64,000 nt of DNA from Bacillus pseudomycoides (lineage in GTDB: Bacteria > Bacillota > Bacilli > Bacillales > Bacillaceae_G), in NCBI RefSeq assembly GCF_002551005.1, contig NZ_NVOY01000002.1, positions 1 through 64,000 on the forward strand. Reading direction: 5' to 3'. This document shows, one piece after another, positions 1-11,428 of this stretch (position 1 is its first letter; each line of letters opens with the position of its first letter). The position numbers and the translations under genes are program-made. The notes under the pieces are model-generated. The model was not told where the DNA came from and ran no database searches. It saw only the letters and a list, made by a program, of their open reading frames with translations.

Positions 1-155
1 CGTTTAGTTTTCAAAGTTCAACATCGCGTTTCAGCGACTTTTATAATATAACATAATATTTCATGCTCGTCAACAACTTATTGTATTTTTTCGTTTCAGT
101 GAATTGCTGACTCTGCCTATTATATAGACTCTCCCCCTCCTATGCAAGCACTTTT
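1..155 (-). promoter_or_regulatory. Tandem rRNA-type promoters pointing out of the window
   Basis: On the minus strand two sigma-A promoters follow each other. P1 has -35 TTGCAT (147-142), a 17-nt spacer and -10 TATAAT (124-119). P2 has -35 TTGACG (73-68), a 17-nt spacer and -10 TATATT (50-45), preceded by an A-rich stretch. The leader that follows (about 22-1) contains GAACTTTGAAAACTAAACG, the type of sequence found ahead of Bacillus 16S genes. In Bacillus an rRNA operon follows gyrA, so this is inferred to be the rrn promoter region; the rRNA genes themselves lie outside the window. Confidence 0.8.
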
Positions 156-191
156 TATAAAAAAAAGAATAAGGGGAATCCCCTTATTCTT
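155..191 (-). terminator. gyrA terminator
   Basis: A perfect 12-bp stem (AAGAATAAGGGG, 165-176, pairing with 180-191) with a 3-nt loop is followed on the minus strand by a T run (plus-strand A run, 157-166). The gyrA stop codon lies inside the stem. It separates gyrA from the rRNA-type promoters. Confidence 0.9.
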
Positions 192-2658
192 CTGAGCTTT
201 CTTGATCTTCTTGTACGTCTTCTTCATCTTCTTTTTGTGTTTTTGCTACCGTCGCTACTTCTTGCTCGCCTTCTAAACGAATTAAACGAACACCTTGCGT
301 ATTACGTCCCATTTGAGAGATTTGATCAACTGGCATACGAATTAAAACACCTGCTGCTGTAATCAGCATAATATCTTCTTCACCATTTACAGACTTAACA
401 GCAATTAGTTTACCATTCTTATCTGTAATATTACATGTTTTAAGACCTTTACCTCCACGGCTTTGGAGACGATATTCTTCAACCGGCGTCCGCTTACCAT
501 AACCATTCTTCGTTACAATTAAGACATCCATTTCTTCTTCAACGATTTCCATGCCAACCACTTGATCTTCCTCACCCAGGGTAATAGCTTTCACACCCGC
601 TGCATTACGTCCCATTGAGCGAACATCTTGTTCGTGGAAGCGAATTAACATACCGTTACTTGTTCCCACAATCATATCTTTTTCGCCTGTTGTTAATCGA
701 ACAGAAATAACTTCATCATCTTCACGAAGTGATATTGCAATTAAACCATTATTACGTATGTTAGCAAACGATGAAAGTGGTGTTCTTTTTGCAATACCCT
801 GTTTCGTCGTAAAGAATAAGTAATGGTCATCACTAAACTCTCGGATTGGAATAATCGCATTTACCCATTCATCTTTATCTACCTCTAATAAGTTGATAAT
901 CGGTATCCCTTTAGCTGTACGGCTATACTCTGGGATTTCATAGCCCTTCGTCCGGTATACTTTCCCTTTATTTGTGAAGAATAGAATATGATCATGTGTA
1001 GATGTTGTTAACAAATGTTCTACAAAATCATCATTGTTCGTCCCCATACCTTGAACTCCACGTCCGCCACGATTTTGTGTTTTGTACGTAGAAGCTGGTA
1101 ATCGTTTCACATACCCATTATGAGTAAGTGTGATTACAATGTTTTGCTCTGGAATTAAATCTTCATCCTCGATTGCTTCCATACCGCCAATTGTAATTTC
1201 TGATCTTCGTGTATCATTAAAGCGGTCTTTAACTTCTGTTAATTCTTCACGAATAATTTCAAGAACTTTCTCTTCATCTGCGAGAATTGCTTTTAACTCC
1301 GCAATCAATGCAAGTAGTTCTTGATATTCTTGTTCGATTTTTTCACGCTCTAACCCTGTTAAACGTTGCAAACGCATATCTAAAATTGCTTGTGCTTGCT
1401 TTTCACTTAAACCAAAACGTTCCATTAATCCTTGCTTTGCAATGTCTGCTGTCTTCGAATTACGAATTAGAGTAATTACTTCATCAAGATGATCTAACGC
1501 GATGCGTAAACCTTCTAAAATATGAGCACGAGCTTCTGCCTTCTCTAATTCATATGCAGTACGTCTACGGATAACAACCTTTTGATGCTCCAGGTAATGA
1601 TATAGACATTCTTTTAAATTTAATACTTTTGGTTCTCCATTTACGAGCGATAGCATATTAATGCCAAAGCTTGTCTGAAGTGATGTATGTTTATATAAGT
1701 TATTCAATAACACATTTGCATTTACATCTCGTCGTAATTCCATGACGATACGCATACCATTTCGATCTGATTCATCACGTAAATCTGTGATACCATCAAT
1801 CTTTTTGTCTCGAACAAGCTCTGCAATCTTTTCAATCAACCTTGCTTTATTCACTTGATATGGTAGCTCAGTTACAATAATAGATTGTTTCCCATTTGCC
1901 TTCTCTTCGATCTCTACTCTTGCACGAAGAATTACTGTACCGCGCCCTGTTTCATACGCTCTTCGAATTCCACTCCGTCCAAGAATTTGACCAGCTGTCG
2001 GGAAATCTGGGCCAGGAATATACTCCATTAATTCTGCGATTGTAATCTCTGAATTGTGACTTAACGCTAATACCCCATCAATTACTTCACCAAGCTGATG
2101 CGGAGGAATATTCGTTGCCATCCCAACGGCAATACCAGTTGCACCATTTACTAATAAATTAGGAAAGCGCGCAGGTAATACAATTGGTTCTCTTTCTGAA
2201 CCATCATAGTTATCTTGATAATCAATTGTATTTTTTGTGATATCACGCAATAGTTCCATAGAAATCTTGGACATTTTTGCCTCTGTATAACGCATCGCAG
2301 CCGCCGAATCACCATCGACAGAACCGAAGTTACCATGTCCGTTTACTAGCATATAACGTTGACTAAAGTCTTGCGCCATTCGTACCATTGTCTCGTATAC
2401 AGCTACGTCACCATGCGGATGATACTTACCGATTACTTCACCGACAATACGCGCTGATTTCTTATACGCTTTATCGGCAGTAATCCCTAAATCATTCATT
2501 GCATATAAAACCCTACGATGTACAGGTTTTAGCCCATCTCGAACATCTGGTAGTGCACGAGATACGATAACGCTCATCGCATAATCTAAAAACGAGGTAC
2601 GCATTTCCTGGCTAATATTAATTTCTCGAATTCGGCCTTGTTGTTGGTTGTCTGACAT
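184..2658 (-). CDS. gyrA: DNA gyrase subunit A
   Basis: Breakage-and-reunion subunit of the A2B2 gyrase, which introduces negative supercoils. It is 824 aa when started at ATG 2658, eight bases after AGGAGGTG (2673-2667); an upstream in-frame ATG has no ribosome binding site. The catalytic tyrosine is Tyr124 in AAMRYTEAK. The GyrA-box motif [10 protein letters not shown] opens the C-terminal beta-pinwheel, and the tail is acidic. In the quinolone-resistance region the sequence is [10 protein letters not shown]. Position 85, equivalent to E. coli Ser83 and normally Ser in Bacillus, is Val (codon 2406-2404). It lies downstream of gyrB with a 91-bp gap. Confidence 0.98.
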   Translation of the reverse strand: MSDNQQQGRIREINISQEMRTSFLDYAMSVIVSRALPDVRDGLKPVHRRVLYAMNDLGITADKAYKKSARIVGEVIGKYHPHGDVAVYETMVRMAQDFSQRYMLVNGHGNFGSVDGDSAAAMRYTEAKMSKISMELLRDITKNTIDYQDNYDGSEREPIVLPARFPNLLVNGATGIAVGMATNIPPHQLGEVIDGVLALSHNSEITIAELMEYIPGPDFPTAGQILGRSGIRRAYETGRGTVILRARVEIEEKANGKQSIIVTELPYQVNKARLIEKIAELVRDKKIDGITDLRDESDRNGMRIVMELRRDVNANVLLNNLYKHTSLQTSFGINMLSLVNGEPKVLNLKECLYHYLEHQKVVIRRRTAYELEKAEARAHILEGLRIALDHLDEVITLIRNSKTADIAKQGLMERFGLSEKQAQAILDMRLQRLTGLEREKIEQEYQELLALIAELKAILADEEKVLEIIREELTEVKDRFNDTRRSEITIGGMEAIEDEDLIPEQNIVITLTHNGYVKRLPASTYKTQNRGGRGVQGMGTNNDDFVEHLLTTSTHDHILFFTNKGKVYRTKGYEIPEYSRTAKGIPIINLLEVDKDEWVNAIIPIREFSDDHYLFFTTKQGIAKRTPLSSFANIRNNGLIAISLREDDEVISVRLTTGEKDMIVGTSNGMLIRFHEQDVRSMGRNAAGVKAITLGEEDQVVGMEIVEEEMDVLIVTKNGYGKRTPVEEYRLQSRGGKGLKTCNITDKNGKLIAVKSVNGEEDIMLITAAGVLIRMPVDQISQMGRNTQGVRLIRLEGEQEVATVAKTQKEDEEDVQEDQESSEE

Positions 2659-2749
2659 CAACCAGCACCTCCTCATTACATTTCCGATCGATATATCATG
2701 TTCATTTATACGTAGAAGACAGGAATACTCCGATTCCTGTCATCAGTCA

Positions 2750-4687
<1,938 letters not shown>

Positions 4688-4710
4688 CTACTTTTCCATT
4701 TAGACAGAAG

Positions 4711-5838
4711 TTATTTATCTTCTTCTCCACAATCCACTGTGCCGTTCGTTACATGAATTGTTTTTGCTTGCTTTAATGTATCATGCTCAATTCCATCAAC
4801 ACTTGTCGTTGTTACAAACGTTTGCACTTTTCCTTGAATCGTATTAAGCAGATGTGATTGCCTGTAATCATCCAGTTCCGATAACACATCATCTAATAAA
4901 AGGATTGGATATTCGTTAACTTCTGAATAAATCAATTCGATCTCAGCTAACTTCAGGGAAAGCGCGGTCGTTCGTTGTTGTCCTTGCGAACCAAAAACTT
5001 GAACGTTTTTCCCATTAACGAAGAATTGCAAATCGTCACGATGAGGCCCAATTAAGGTTGTACCACGGAAGATTTCACGTTGTTTCACAGATTGGAAACT
5101 TTCATAGTATACTTCTTCTATTTTCGACAAATCCATGGATTCTGATACATCTATGCTTGGTTTATAAACTATTTCTAGTTCTTCAAGTCCTCTGCTAATG
5201 CCTCGATGAATTGGAGCTGCCCATTCTTGCAATAGACGCAAAAATTCAAAACGTTTTTTTAACACTTTCACACCATGTTCAACGAGTTGAAGTGTAAACA
5301 CATCTAGCATAGCTTCATCACTCTTACTGCTTCCTTGCATTTTTTTAAGCAAATGATTACGCTGTGTAAGGACTTTTTGATATTGACTTAATTCATACAA
5401 ATACACAGGAGCTATTTGTCCAAGCTCCATGTCTAAAAACCGTCTTCGTACTTGAGGACTTCCTTTGACAAGGTTTAAATCTTCTGGTGCAAACATAACA
5501 ACATTCATCACACCAATATATTGACTTAATTTTTGTTGCTCGAGTTGATTTAACTTTGCCTTTTTTCCTTTCTTGGAAATGTTTAGCTCTAAAGACAAAG
5601 AGTTGTTTCTTTTTTGTAATTTCCCTTTTATTTTACCATAATCCTCATCCCATCGGATAAGTTCACGATCATTAGAAGTTCGATGAGATTTCGCCATCGC
5701 TAATACGTAGATCGCTTCCATCAAATTGGTTTTTCCTTGCGCATTTTCACCAATAATTACGTTTACTTTATCTTCGAAGGAGAGATCTAACTTCTCGTAA
5801 TTGCGATAGTTTTGTAAATGTAATTCTGTAATATACAA
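4711..5838 (-). CDS. recF: DNA replication and repair ATPase RecF
   Basis: SMC-like ATPase of 375 aa that helps load RecA at gaps and stalled forks with RecO and RecR. Walker A is GENAQGKTN (residues 30-38). An ABC-type signature GSQGQQRTT and Walker [15 protein letters not shown] lie in the C-terminal half, as in the family. ATG 5838 starts [14 protein letters not shown], the usual RecF N-terminus, after a GGGGGATCC stretch. It starts 12 bp after yaaA, and the order dnaA-dnaN-yaaA-recF-gyrB-gyrA is the classic Bacillus origin operon. Confidence 0.97.
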   Translation of the reverse strand: MYITELHLQNYRNYEKLDLSFEDKVNVIIGENAQGKTNLMEAIYVLAMAKSHRTSNDRELIRWDEDYGKIKGKLQKRNNSLSLELNISKKGKKAKLNQLEQQKLSQYIGVMNVVMFAPEDLNLVKGSPQVRRRFLDMELGQIAPVYLYELSQYQKVLTQRNHLLKKMQGSSKSDEAMLDVFTLQLVEHGVKVLKKRFEFLRLLQEWAAPIHRGISRGLEELEIVYKPSIDVSESMDLSKIEEVYYESFQSVKQREIFRGTTLIGPHRDDLQFFVNGKNVQVFGSQGQQRTTALSLKLAEIELIYSEVNEYPILLLDDVLSELDDYRQSHLLNTIQGKVQTFVTTTSVDGIEHDTLKQAKTIHVTNGTVDCGEEDK

Positions 5839-5850
5839 AGGGATCCCCCT

Positions 5851-6066
5851 TTATCCTTGAACTTGAAATGTTCCGATCTCCGGAATTTCAATAATGTCAT
5901 TTGTATATAATTTTCGGCCTCTTCGATTTTCAAGCTCTTTATTTACATACACTTCATACTCTTGTAAAAACCACTTTACCGCTCCGCCTGTATCAATCAC
6001 GTCAGCCAGTTTTAAAAATTGTCCTAATGTAATATATTCTGTCGAAATTTGAATACGTTTCATCAT
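5851..6066 (-). CDS. yaaA: S4-domain protein YaaA
   Basis: A 71-aa protein made almost entirely of one S4-like RNA-binding fold (TLGQFLKLADVIDTGGAVKWFLQE, then GRKLYTNDIIEIP). Its fixed place between dnaN and recF is typical of Firmicutes, and it has been linked to late ribosome assembly in B. subtilis. Two consecutive ATG codons (6066, 6063) follow AAGTGAG (6080-6074); the first is used here. The precise role in this organism is not shown by the sequence. Confidence 0.9.
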   Translation of the reverse strand: MMKRIQISTEYITLGQFLKLADVIDTGGAVKWFLQEYEVYVNKELENRRGRKLYTNDIIEIPEIGTFQVQG

Positions 6067-6147
6067 AAATCGCTCACTTTCTAAAAGTGTTCATTCTTTC
6101 ATTGTACTAAATAAACGAGCATTAGGAAAGTAATAGCGAGAAACCAA

Positions 6148-6181
6148 AAGGGTTACCAGTAGATTTGCACTAGTAACCCTT
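6148..6181 (-). terminator. dnaN terminator
   Basis: Inverted repeat AAGGGTTAC (6148-6156) with GTAACCCTT (6173-6181), read on the minus strand just after the dnaN stop and followed by TTGG rather than a long T run. It lies between dnaN and yaaA and is probably a partial terminator. Confidence 0.6.
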
Positions 6182-6190
6182 ATCATAATT

Positions 6191-7336
6191 TTAGTACGTA
6201 CGTACTGGTAAAATTAATTGAATGGTGGATTCATCGTTCACAGTACGGATTAAAAATGGTCTCATCGCGCCAGTAAAACTAACTTTGATTTCTGTACTAT
6301 CCAACGCTTTTAATGCATCCATCATATATTTTGCACTAAACGAAATTTTTAACTCTTCCCCAGCAAATTGCTCACATTGAACTTCTTCTACTACTTTTCC
6401 GATTTCTGGAGAATTCGATGAAATTTCCAACATTTGATTTTCTAAAGTTGATAATTTCACAACATTATTACGTCCATCTCTCGCTAATAATGATGCTCGA
6501 TCAATTGCTTGCAAAAATTCTTTTGTATTTACGAAAATATCTGTTTTACTATCAGGCGGAATTAATCTTGTAGTGTCAGGATAGCTACCCTCTAATAGTC
6601 TAGAGAAAAATAACAAATGCTTTGTGCGGAATAGAACTTGATACTCCGTTATAACAATATCTACCATCTCTTCTGACTCATCAAGAATTTTACTTAACTC
6701 ATTTAAACTTTTTCCTGGAATAACAACATTAGCTTGGAATTCATTCGCAATAGTTTGTCCTGCAATTTTTGCTTTACGAAGTGCTAAGCGATGACTATCT
6801 GTTGCAATACAAGTCAACTCGCTGTTATATACTTTCCAGTTTACACCTGTCAAGATCGGGCGTGTTTCTGATGTAGATACAGCAAATACAGTTTGACGAA
6901 TCATATGTTTTAAAAGATCTGTTGGGATTTGAAACACATGATGCTCTTCAATTTGTGGTAATAATGGGTATTCAGCTGAATCTAAACCATTTAGATTAAA
7001 CTCAGATTTTCCAGATTTTATTTTTGTCATAAAATGACTTTCTACAGAAATTTCAACTGTATCTTTCGGTAATTTTTTTACAATTTCACTGAAATATTTT
7101 GCTTGTAAAATAATACTTCCATGTTGTTTTATTTCTACAATTTCTTTTCCATCTTCTTCAACTGGGATGAAAGATTCAATGGATATATCTGCGTCACTAC
7201 CTGTTAATGTAACACCTTCTTCATTTGCTACAATTTTAATCCCTGTAAGAATCGGAATTGTTGTACGAGAGGAAACAGCTTTCATTACATCTTGTACACT
7301 TCTGACAAGGTGGTCTTTTTGGATTGAAAAATGCAT
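6191..7336 (-). CDS. dnaN: DNA polymerase III beta subunit (sliding clamp)
   Basis: Ring-shaped clamp of 381 aa that tethers the replicative polymerase to DNA and also binds Hda-like regulators, MutS and ligase. The N-terminus (IQKDHLVRSVQDVMKAVSSR) and the closing LILPVRTY are characteristic of the family, whose proteins are three repeated clamp domains of about 125 aa each. The start at ATG 7336 follows GGAGG (7350-7346). It is separated from dnaA by the unwinding element of the origin, so its transcription may run through that region. Confidence 0.98.
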   Translation of the reverse strand: MHFSIQKDHLVRSVQDVMKAVSSRTTIPILTGIKIVANEEGVTLTGSDADISIESFIPVEEDGKEIVEIKQHGSIILQAKYFSEIVKKLPKDTVEISVESHFMTKIKSGKSEFNLNGLDSAEYPLLPQIEEHHVFQIPTDLLKHMIRQTVFAVSTSETRPILTGVNWKVYNSELTCIATDSHRLALRKAKIAGQTIANEFQANVVIPGKSLNELSKILDESEEMVDIVITEYQVLFRTKHLLFFSRLLEGSYPDTTRLIPPDSKTDIFVNTKEFLQAIDRASLLARDGRNNVVKLSTLENQMLEISSNSPEIGKVVEEVQCEQFAGEELKISFSAKYMMDALKALDSTEIKVSFTGAMRPFLIRTVNDESTIQLILPVRTY

Positions 7337-7368
7337 ATCGAAAACCTCCGGTAAGTATAAAATTGGGT

Positions 7369-7476
7369 TTATTTAATAATAATAAAAAATTAGTAGTAAT
7401 AGTAATAGGGCTTGTGGATATGTGGATAACTTATTAAAAAGAAGGAAAAACAGTCTATCTACATGTGGATAGACTG
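7369..7476 (-). other. oriC: oriC unwinding region (BUS): DnaA boxes, DnaA-trios, AT tract
   Basis: Read on the minus strand (dnaA sense) this has the order described for the B. subtilis basal unwinding system. There are two abutting DnaA boxes: TTATCCACA (7429-7421, perfect) and ATATCCACA (7421-7413). A short GC-rich linker follows (GCCC, about 7411-7408), then a run of DnaA-trio triplets of the TAT/TAC/TAA type (7407-7389), then an AT-only stretch (to about 7369). A further box CTATCCACA lies within a hairpin (7451-7476). Confidence 0.85.
7445..7476 (-). terminator. Hairpin after dnaA with T run and embedded DnaA box
   Basis: CAGTCTATC (7451-7459) pairs with GATAGACTG (7468-7476). On the minus strand the hairpin is followed by TTTTTCC, so it looks like a rho-independent terminator for dnaA. 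The upstream arm and loop contain the DnaA-box sequence CTATCCACA, so DnaA binding and termination could compete here. Confidence 0.6.
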
Positions 7477-7523
7477 TGTGTAAAACAAGAATAGTTATTC
7501 ACGTTGTTCACATTATTTAATTA

Positions 7524-8867
7524 TTACTTTAAAATATCGCGAATTTCTTCAATTTGTCTTTGTAATTGAGTATCTGTTTTTAACAACTTTGAAATTTTTT
7601 CATGGGCATGAATGACTGTAGTGTGATCACGTCCTCCGAACTCTTCACCGATTTTTGGTAAAGAGGAATCAGTTAATTCACGAGACAGATACATTGCAAT
7701 TTGACGAGGGAAAGCGACGGATTTTGTGCGCTTTTTTGCTTTAAAGTCTTCTAATTTTACTTGAAAAATATCCCCTACAGCCTTCTGAATGTCATAAATT
7801 GAAATAATTTTTGGTTTTGAATTTGGAATAATATGTTTTAGTGCCTCAGCAGCTAAATCCGCATTCATATCCTTATTAATTAAAGAAGAGTATGCTACAA
7901 CACGAATTAGGGCACCTTCTAATTCACGAATGTTAGAGTCAATTTGATTGGCAATATAAAGCATAACTTCATTCGGGATATCAAGCCCCTCAGCTTTTGC
8001 TTTCTTACGTAAAATTGCAATCCTTGTTTCTAAATCTGGAGGAGTAATATCTGTAATGAGTCCCCATTCAAAACGCGAGCGTAAGCGATCTTCTAATGTT
8101 GGAATTTCTTTTGGTGGACGATCACTTGAAATTACAATTTGCTTACTTTCTTCGTGCAATGCATTAAACGTATGGAAGAATTCCTCTTGTGTCTGTTCTT
8201 TTCCAGCAAGAAATTGAATATCATCTATAAGCAGAACATCGACGTTTCGATATTTATTGCGAAAATCAACTGCTTTATTATCACGAATAGAATTAATAAA
8301 CTCATTTGTGAATTTTTCAGATGATAGATAAACGACTTTTGCGTTTGGATTATGTTCGATGACATAATGACCAATCGCATGCATTAAATGTGTCTTTCCG
8401 AGTCCGACTCCCCCGTAAATAAATAAGGGATTGTATGCTTTAGCGGGTGCTTCCGCTACAGCTAAAGAAGCAGCATGGGCAAAACGATTGCCAGAACCGA
8501 TTACAAAAGTATCAAATATATATTTAGGATTAAGCATACTTTGTGGGAAATGATTAGGTTCATCATGCATTGTTTTATTCTTTTGAACAGGAGGATAGTC
8601 AAATTCCTCTTCTGTTTGACTTTGTGGAATGATAAAGCGAATTGTAAGTTCTGCTCCCATTAAATGAATAATTGTTTCTGAAATAAGATCAGAATAATGG
8701 GATTCCAACCAATCACGTGCAAATTCATTTGGCGCAGTAATTGTTAAAACGTCCTTTTTTAAAGAATACGCTTTTGTAGACTTAAGCCATGTTTCATAAC
8801 TAGGCTTACTTACCTTTTTTTCTAATTCTTTTAAGGTGCTATTCCATAAATCCGAAATATTTTCCAA
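7524..8867 (-). CDS. dnaA: Chromosomal replication initiator DnaA
   Basis: AAA+ initiator, 447 aa, that binds DnaA boxes and melts the origin. The order is domain I (about 1-80), a short linker domain II (about 81-110), the AAA+ domain with Walker [10 protein letters not shown] (152-160) and Walker B LLIDDIQF, and the domain IV helix-turn-helix with [15 protein letters not shown]. The start is TTG 8867, not ATG, and follows GGAGGGAC (8880-8873). The gene is flanked on both sides by DnaA-box clusters, so autoregulation by DnaA is likely, as in B. subtilis. Confidence 0.98.
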   Translation of the reverse strand: MENISDLWNSTLKELEKKVSKPSYETWLKSTKAYSLKKDVLTITAPNEFARDWLESHYSDLISETIIHLMGAELTIRFIIPQSQTEEEFDYPPVQKNKTMHDEPNHFPQSMLNPKYIFDTFVIGSGNRFAHAASLAVAEAPAKAYNPLFIYGGVGLGKTHLMHAIGHYVIEHNPNAKVVYLSSEKFTNEFINSIRDNKAVDFRNKYRNVDVLLIDDIQFLAGKEQTQEEFFHTFNALHEESKQIVISSDRPPKEIPTLEDRLRSRFEWGLITDITPPDLETRIAILRKKAKAEGLDIPNEVMLYIANQIDSNIRELEGALIRVVAYSSLINKDMNADLAAEALKHIIPNSKPKIISIYDIQKAVGDIFQVKLEDFKAKKRTKSVAFPRQIAMYLSRELTDSSLPKIGEEFGGRDHTTVIHAHEKISKLLKTDTQLQRQIEEIRDILK

Positions 8868-8954
8868 AGGTGTCCCTCCTTTACAAAAGATGATGAGTAA
8901 ACAGGATGTTTAATATTTGTATAACGTAAGTAAAAATCGCTGTATATTTATACG

Positions 8955-8982
8955 AAGCACTTTTTAAAAGAAAAAAGTGCTT
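8955..8982. other. Inverted repeat upstream of dnaA
   Basis: AAGCACTTTTT (8955-8965) and AAAAAGTGCTT (8972-8982) form a perfect 11-bp inverted repeat with a 6-nt loop. It lies in the dnaA leader or promoter region at the edge of the DnaA-box cluster. It could be a hairpin in the transcript or a structural element of the origin; the sequence does not decide. Confidence 0.6.
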
Positions 8983-8989
8983 GAAATAC

Positions 8990-9300
8990 AAAATAGAGTT
9001 TTCGACAAAAAAACACGTTGTGGAAAACTTTTTATACACATGTGATTATACATGTCCACAAGTTATGCACAAATTGTGGATAAGTAACAATTGTGAAAAA
9101 CTTGTCCAAGGTGAAAACACAACTATAATATCAAAAAAAGATAGCGTTAGCAATGTATTTCGAAAAGTTATCCACAAAATCAATACCTTGTGGAATAAAC
9201 TTGTCCACAGTACGATATACTGTGTAAAAAATAAAAAAAATTTGTGGATAGAAAAAAGTGGTGAAAAAAATTATCCACAACGAATAGAGTGTGCTGTGAA
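8990..9300. other. oriC: oriC upstream DnaA-box cluster
   Basis: Between dnaA and rpmH are three perfect boxes: TGTGGATAA at 9075-9083, TTATCCACA at 9168-9176 and TTATCCACA at 9271-9279. TGTGGATAG at 9243-9251 has one mismatch. Weaker ones include TGTCCACAA (about 9053), TTGTGGAAT (about 9188), TTGTCCACA (about 9201) and TTGTGGAAA (about 9016). This corresponds to the incA/incB part of the bipartite B. subtilis origin. A 112-aa reading frame across it is not a gene. Confidence 0.92.
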
Positions 9301-9352
9301 CAACGTTGTGAATAGGTAAAAAATGAATATTTTATTAAAATTTTTAGAGGCA

Positions 9353-9382
9353 TTGACATTTTCCTAACAAATTAACTATAAT
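9353..9382 (+). promoter_or_regulatory. rpmH promoter
   Basis: -35 TTGACA (9353-9358), an 18-nt spacer and -10 TATAAT (9377-9382): a consensus sigma-A promoter, 47 bp ahead of the rpmH start, reading rightwards away from dnaA. Confidence 0.85.
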
Positions 9383-9428
9383 TTATAGGACTGTCTTTAA
9401 CAGTTATTCCTCAGGGAGGTGTCATATA

Positions 9429-9563
9429 ATGAAAAGAACTTATCAACCAAATAAACGTAAGCGCAGCAAAGTACATGGTTTCCGTAGCCGTATGAGCACA
9501 GCGAACGGACGTAAAGTTCTAGCAGCTCGTCGTCGTAAAGGTAGAAAAGTATTATCTGCGTAG
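9429..9563 (+). CDS. rpmH: 50S ribosomal protein L34
   Basis: A 44-aa, very basic protein ([14 protein letters not shown] at the N-terminus, [11 protein letters not shown] at the end) that is full length for bacterial L34, a component of the 50S subunit. ATG 9429 follows GGGAGGTG (9414-9421). It is the first gene right of the origin, in the universal rpmH-rnpA-yidC-jag order. Confidence 0.98.
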   Translation: MKRTYQPNKRKRSKVHGFRSRMSTANGRKVLAARRRKGRKVLSA

Positions 9564-9564
9564 G

Positions 9565-9591
9565 CCACTGATCGTTCAGTGGTCTTTTTTT
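9565..9591 (+). terminator. rpmH terminator or attenuator
   Basis: CCACTGA (9565-9571) and TCAGTGG (9576-9582) with a TCGT tetraloop, followed by a T run (9583-9591), directly after the rpmH stop. It should reduce transcription into rnpA and so keep L34 mRNA in excess. Confidence 0.85.
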
Positions 9592-9641
9592 CTAGTAATT
9601 ATGAATTTTCCACTGGCGAAATACAGGAGTGTTCAATTGAT

Positions 9642-10007
9642 ATGAAGAAAAAGAATCGTGTAAAGAAGAATGAGGAATTTCAAGCTGTTTTTCAAAATGG
9701 AAAATCAAATGCCAATCGTCAATTTGTTATCTATCAGTTAGAGAAGCCTGATCAACCGTATTTTCGAATTGGTCTTTCCGTTAGTAAAAAATTAGGGAAT
9801 GCAGTCATGCGTAATCGTATTAAACGTATGATTCGTCAAGCTTTTACAGAATTAAAAGATGAGATAGATTCTGGGAAAGATTTTGTTATAATAGCAAGGA
9901 AGCCTTGTTCAGACATGGACTATGAGCAATTAAAGAAAAGCTTAATTCATGCTCTGCAACGCTCGGGAGTTAAACGAGCAAAAAATGGCGAAAAAAGAGG
10001 AAAATGA
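9642..10007 (+). CDS. rnpA: Ribonuclease P protein component
   Basis: Protein subunit (121 aa) of RNase P, which assists the catalytic RNA in cutting tRNA 5' leaders. The family motif is seen as [26 protein letters not shown], with the RNR-type basic helix. ATG 9642 gives [13 protein letters not shown], matching other RnpA N-termini. The nearest Shine-Dalgarno, GGAG (9626-9629), is 12 bases away, which is long, so the start is only probable. The next gene, yidC, starts 39 bp later. Confidence 0.95.
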   Translation: MKKKNRVKKNEEFQAVFQNGKSNANRQFVIYQLEKPDQPYFRIGLSVSKKLGNAVMRNRIKRMIRQAFTELKDEIDSGKDFVIIARKPCSDMDYEQLKKSLIHALQRSGVKRAKNGEKRGK

Positions 10008-10046
10008 ATTACACTATATACATACCGAAACAAGGAGGAGCAGGCT

Positions 10047-10814
10047 GTGAAAAAAAAGATAGGCTTACTAGTCATGCTTATTGCTGTTATGGCAATTGCT
10101 GCTGGCTGTAATCAAACCAATCAGCCGATTACACCGCAAAGTACGGGAATTTGGAATGAATATTTCGTATATCCACTTTCTCAGTTAATCACGTATTTTG
10201 CAAAATTATTTGGCAATAACTATGGTTTAGCGATTGTTGTTACGACTCTTATCATTCGTTTTGCTTTATTACCATTAATGATTAAGCAAACAAAGAGTAC
10301 GAAAGCAATGCAAGTATTACAACCTGAAATGGCAAAATTAAAAGAAAAATATAGCTCTAAAGACCAAGCAACTCAACAAAAATTGCAACAAGAAATGATG
10401 CAGTTGTATCAAAAGCATGGTATCAATCCATTAGCAGGTTGTTTACCAATATTTATTCAAATGCCAATTTTATTTGCATTTTATCATGCAATTATTAGGA
10501 CGGCAGAAATTAAACAACATAGTTTCTTATGGTTTGATTTAGGTCATGCTGATCCATATTATATTCTTCCAATTGTTGCAGCGATTACAACGTTTATTCA
10601 ACAAAAGCTTGCAATGGCTGGTACTGCGGGGCAAAATCCACAAATGGCAATGATGCTTTGGCTTATGCCTATCATGATTTTAGTTTTCGCAATTAATTTC
10701 CCAGCTGCATTATCTCTTTACTGGGTAGTAGGTAACATTTTTGGTATTGCTCAAACATATTTGATCAAAGGGCCGGATATTAAGGCTAGTAAGGCAGGAG
10801 GATCAAGTAAGTGA
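10047..10814 (+). CDS. spoIIIJ: Membrane protein insertase YidC (SpoIIIJ type)
   Basis: Inserts and folds membrane proteins with or without SecYEG; the Bacillus paralogue SpoIIIJ is also needed for sigma-G activation in the forespore. It is 255 aa, with a lipoprotein signal peptide and lipobox AIAAGC (Cys21). The 60KD_IMP core of five membrane segments follows, containing the positively charged groove region [16 protein letters not shown] and [17 protein letters not shown]. The start is GTG 10047 after AAGGAGGAG. It overlaps jag by four bases. Confidence 0.95.
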   Translation: MKKKIGLLVMLIAVMAIAAGCNQTNQPITPQSTGIWNEYFVYPLSQLITYFAKLFGNNYGLAIVVTTLIIRFALLPLMIKQTKSTKAMQVLQPEMAKLKEKYSSKDQATQQKLQQEMMQLYQKHGINPLAGCLPIFIQMPILFAFYHAIIRTAEIKQHSFLWFDLGHADPYYILPIVAAITTFIQQKLAMAGTAGQNPQMAMMLWLMPIMILVFAINFPAALSLYWVVGNIFGIAQTYLIKGPDIKASKAGGSSK

Positions 10815-11428
10815 GTATGATTACTGCTAAAGGACAAACAGTCGAACTGGCAGTGCAATGCGCATTAGAACAATTGCAAGTATCAAGAGATAAAGTTGAG
10901 ATACATGTTATTGATGAAGGGAAAAAAGCTTTTCTTGGTTTTATTGGAGGACGACCTGCTATTGTAGAGGTCATTGTAATAAAAGACCCTGTAGAAGAAA
11001 CAGAACTTTATTTGAAAAGTATCATAAAAGAAATGGATGTTGATGTAACTGTTGGAACAGATGTAAAAGGGCGTGAAATTCACTTTACACTTTCTGGTAG
11101 TGATGTTGGTGTGTTAATTGGAAAAAGAGGAAATATATTAAATTCTTTACAATATGTAACAAAACTTATTGCGAATCGTAGTACGAAACAATATATCGGT
11201 GTAACAATTGACGCTGAAAACTATCGTGATAAACGAAAAAATACGTTAGAATCACTTGCGCTTCGGTTAGCGAAGCAAGTTAGCAATACGAAAAAAAGAG
11301 TTGTGTTAGAACCGATGCCTTCTTTTGAAAGAAAAATTATACATCAGGCACTTTTGAATCATCCATATGTGATTACGACCTCTGAAGGTAAAGAACCACA
11401 TCGACATGTTGTTGTATCTCTGAAATAA
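10811..11428 (+). CDS. jag: RNA-binding protein Jag / KhpB
   Basis: A 205-aa protein with an N-terminal Jag_N domain (about 1-50), a KH domain ([20 protein letters not shown]) and a C-terminal R3H domain ([16 protein letters not shown], then EPHRHVVV). It is the KhpB half of the KhpA-KhpB RNA-binding pair that acts on cell elongation and sporulation genes in Firmicutes. GTG 10811 overlaps the yidC stop (GTGA) and follows GGAGG. Its stop codon TAA (11426-11428) lies within the ATAAA end of a bcr1-like repeat that starts at 11425. Confidence 0.95.
   Translation: MSMITAKGQTVELAVQCALEQLQVSRDKVEIHVIDEGKKAFLGFIGGRPAIVEVIVIKDPVEETELYLKSIIKEMDVDVTVGTDVKGREIHFTLSGSDVGVLIGKRGNILNSLQYVTKLIANRSTKQYIGVTIDAENYRDKRKNTLESLALRLAKQVSNTKKRVVLEPMPSFERKIIHQALLNHPYVITTSEGKEPHRHVVVSLK

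Noticed and set aside
1130-1324. Open frames antisense to gyrA, gyrB, dnaA and other genes
   Set aside because: They are shadows of confident genes, without ribosome binding sites and without recognisable protein features.
8981-9319. 112-codon open frame across the origin
   Set aside because: It runs through the DnaA boxes, has no ribosome binding site or family features, and its composition follows the repeated TGTGGA/TCCACA motifs.
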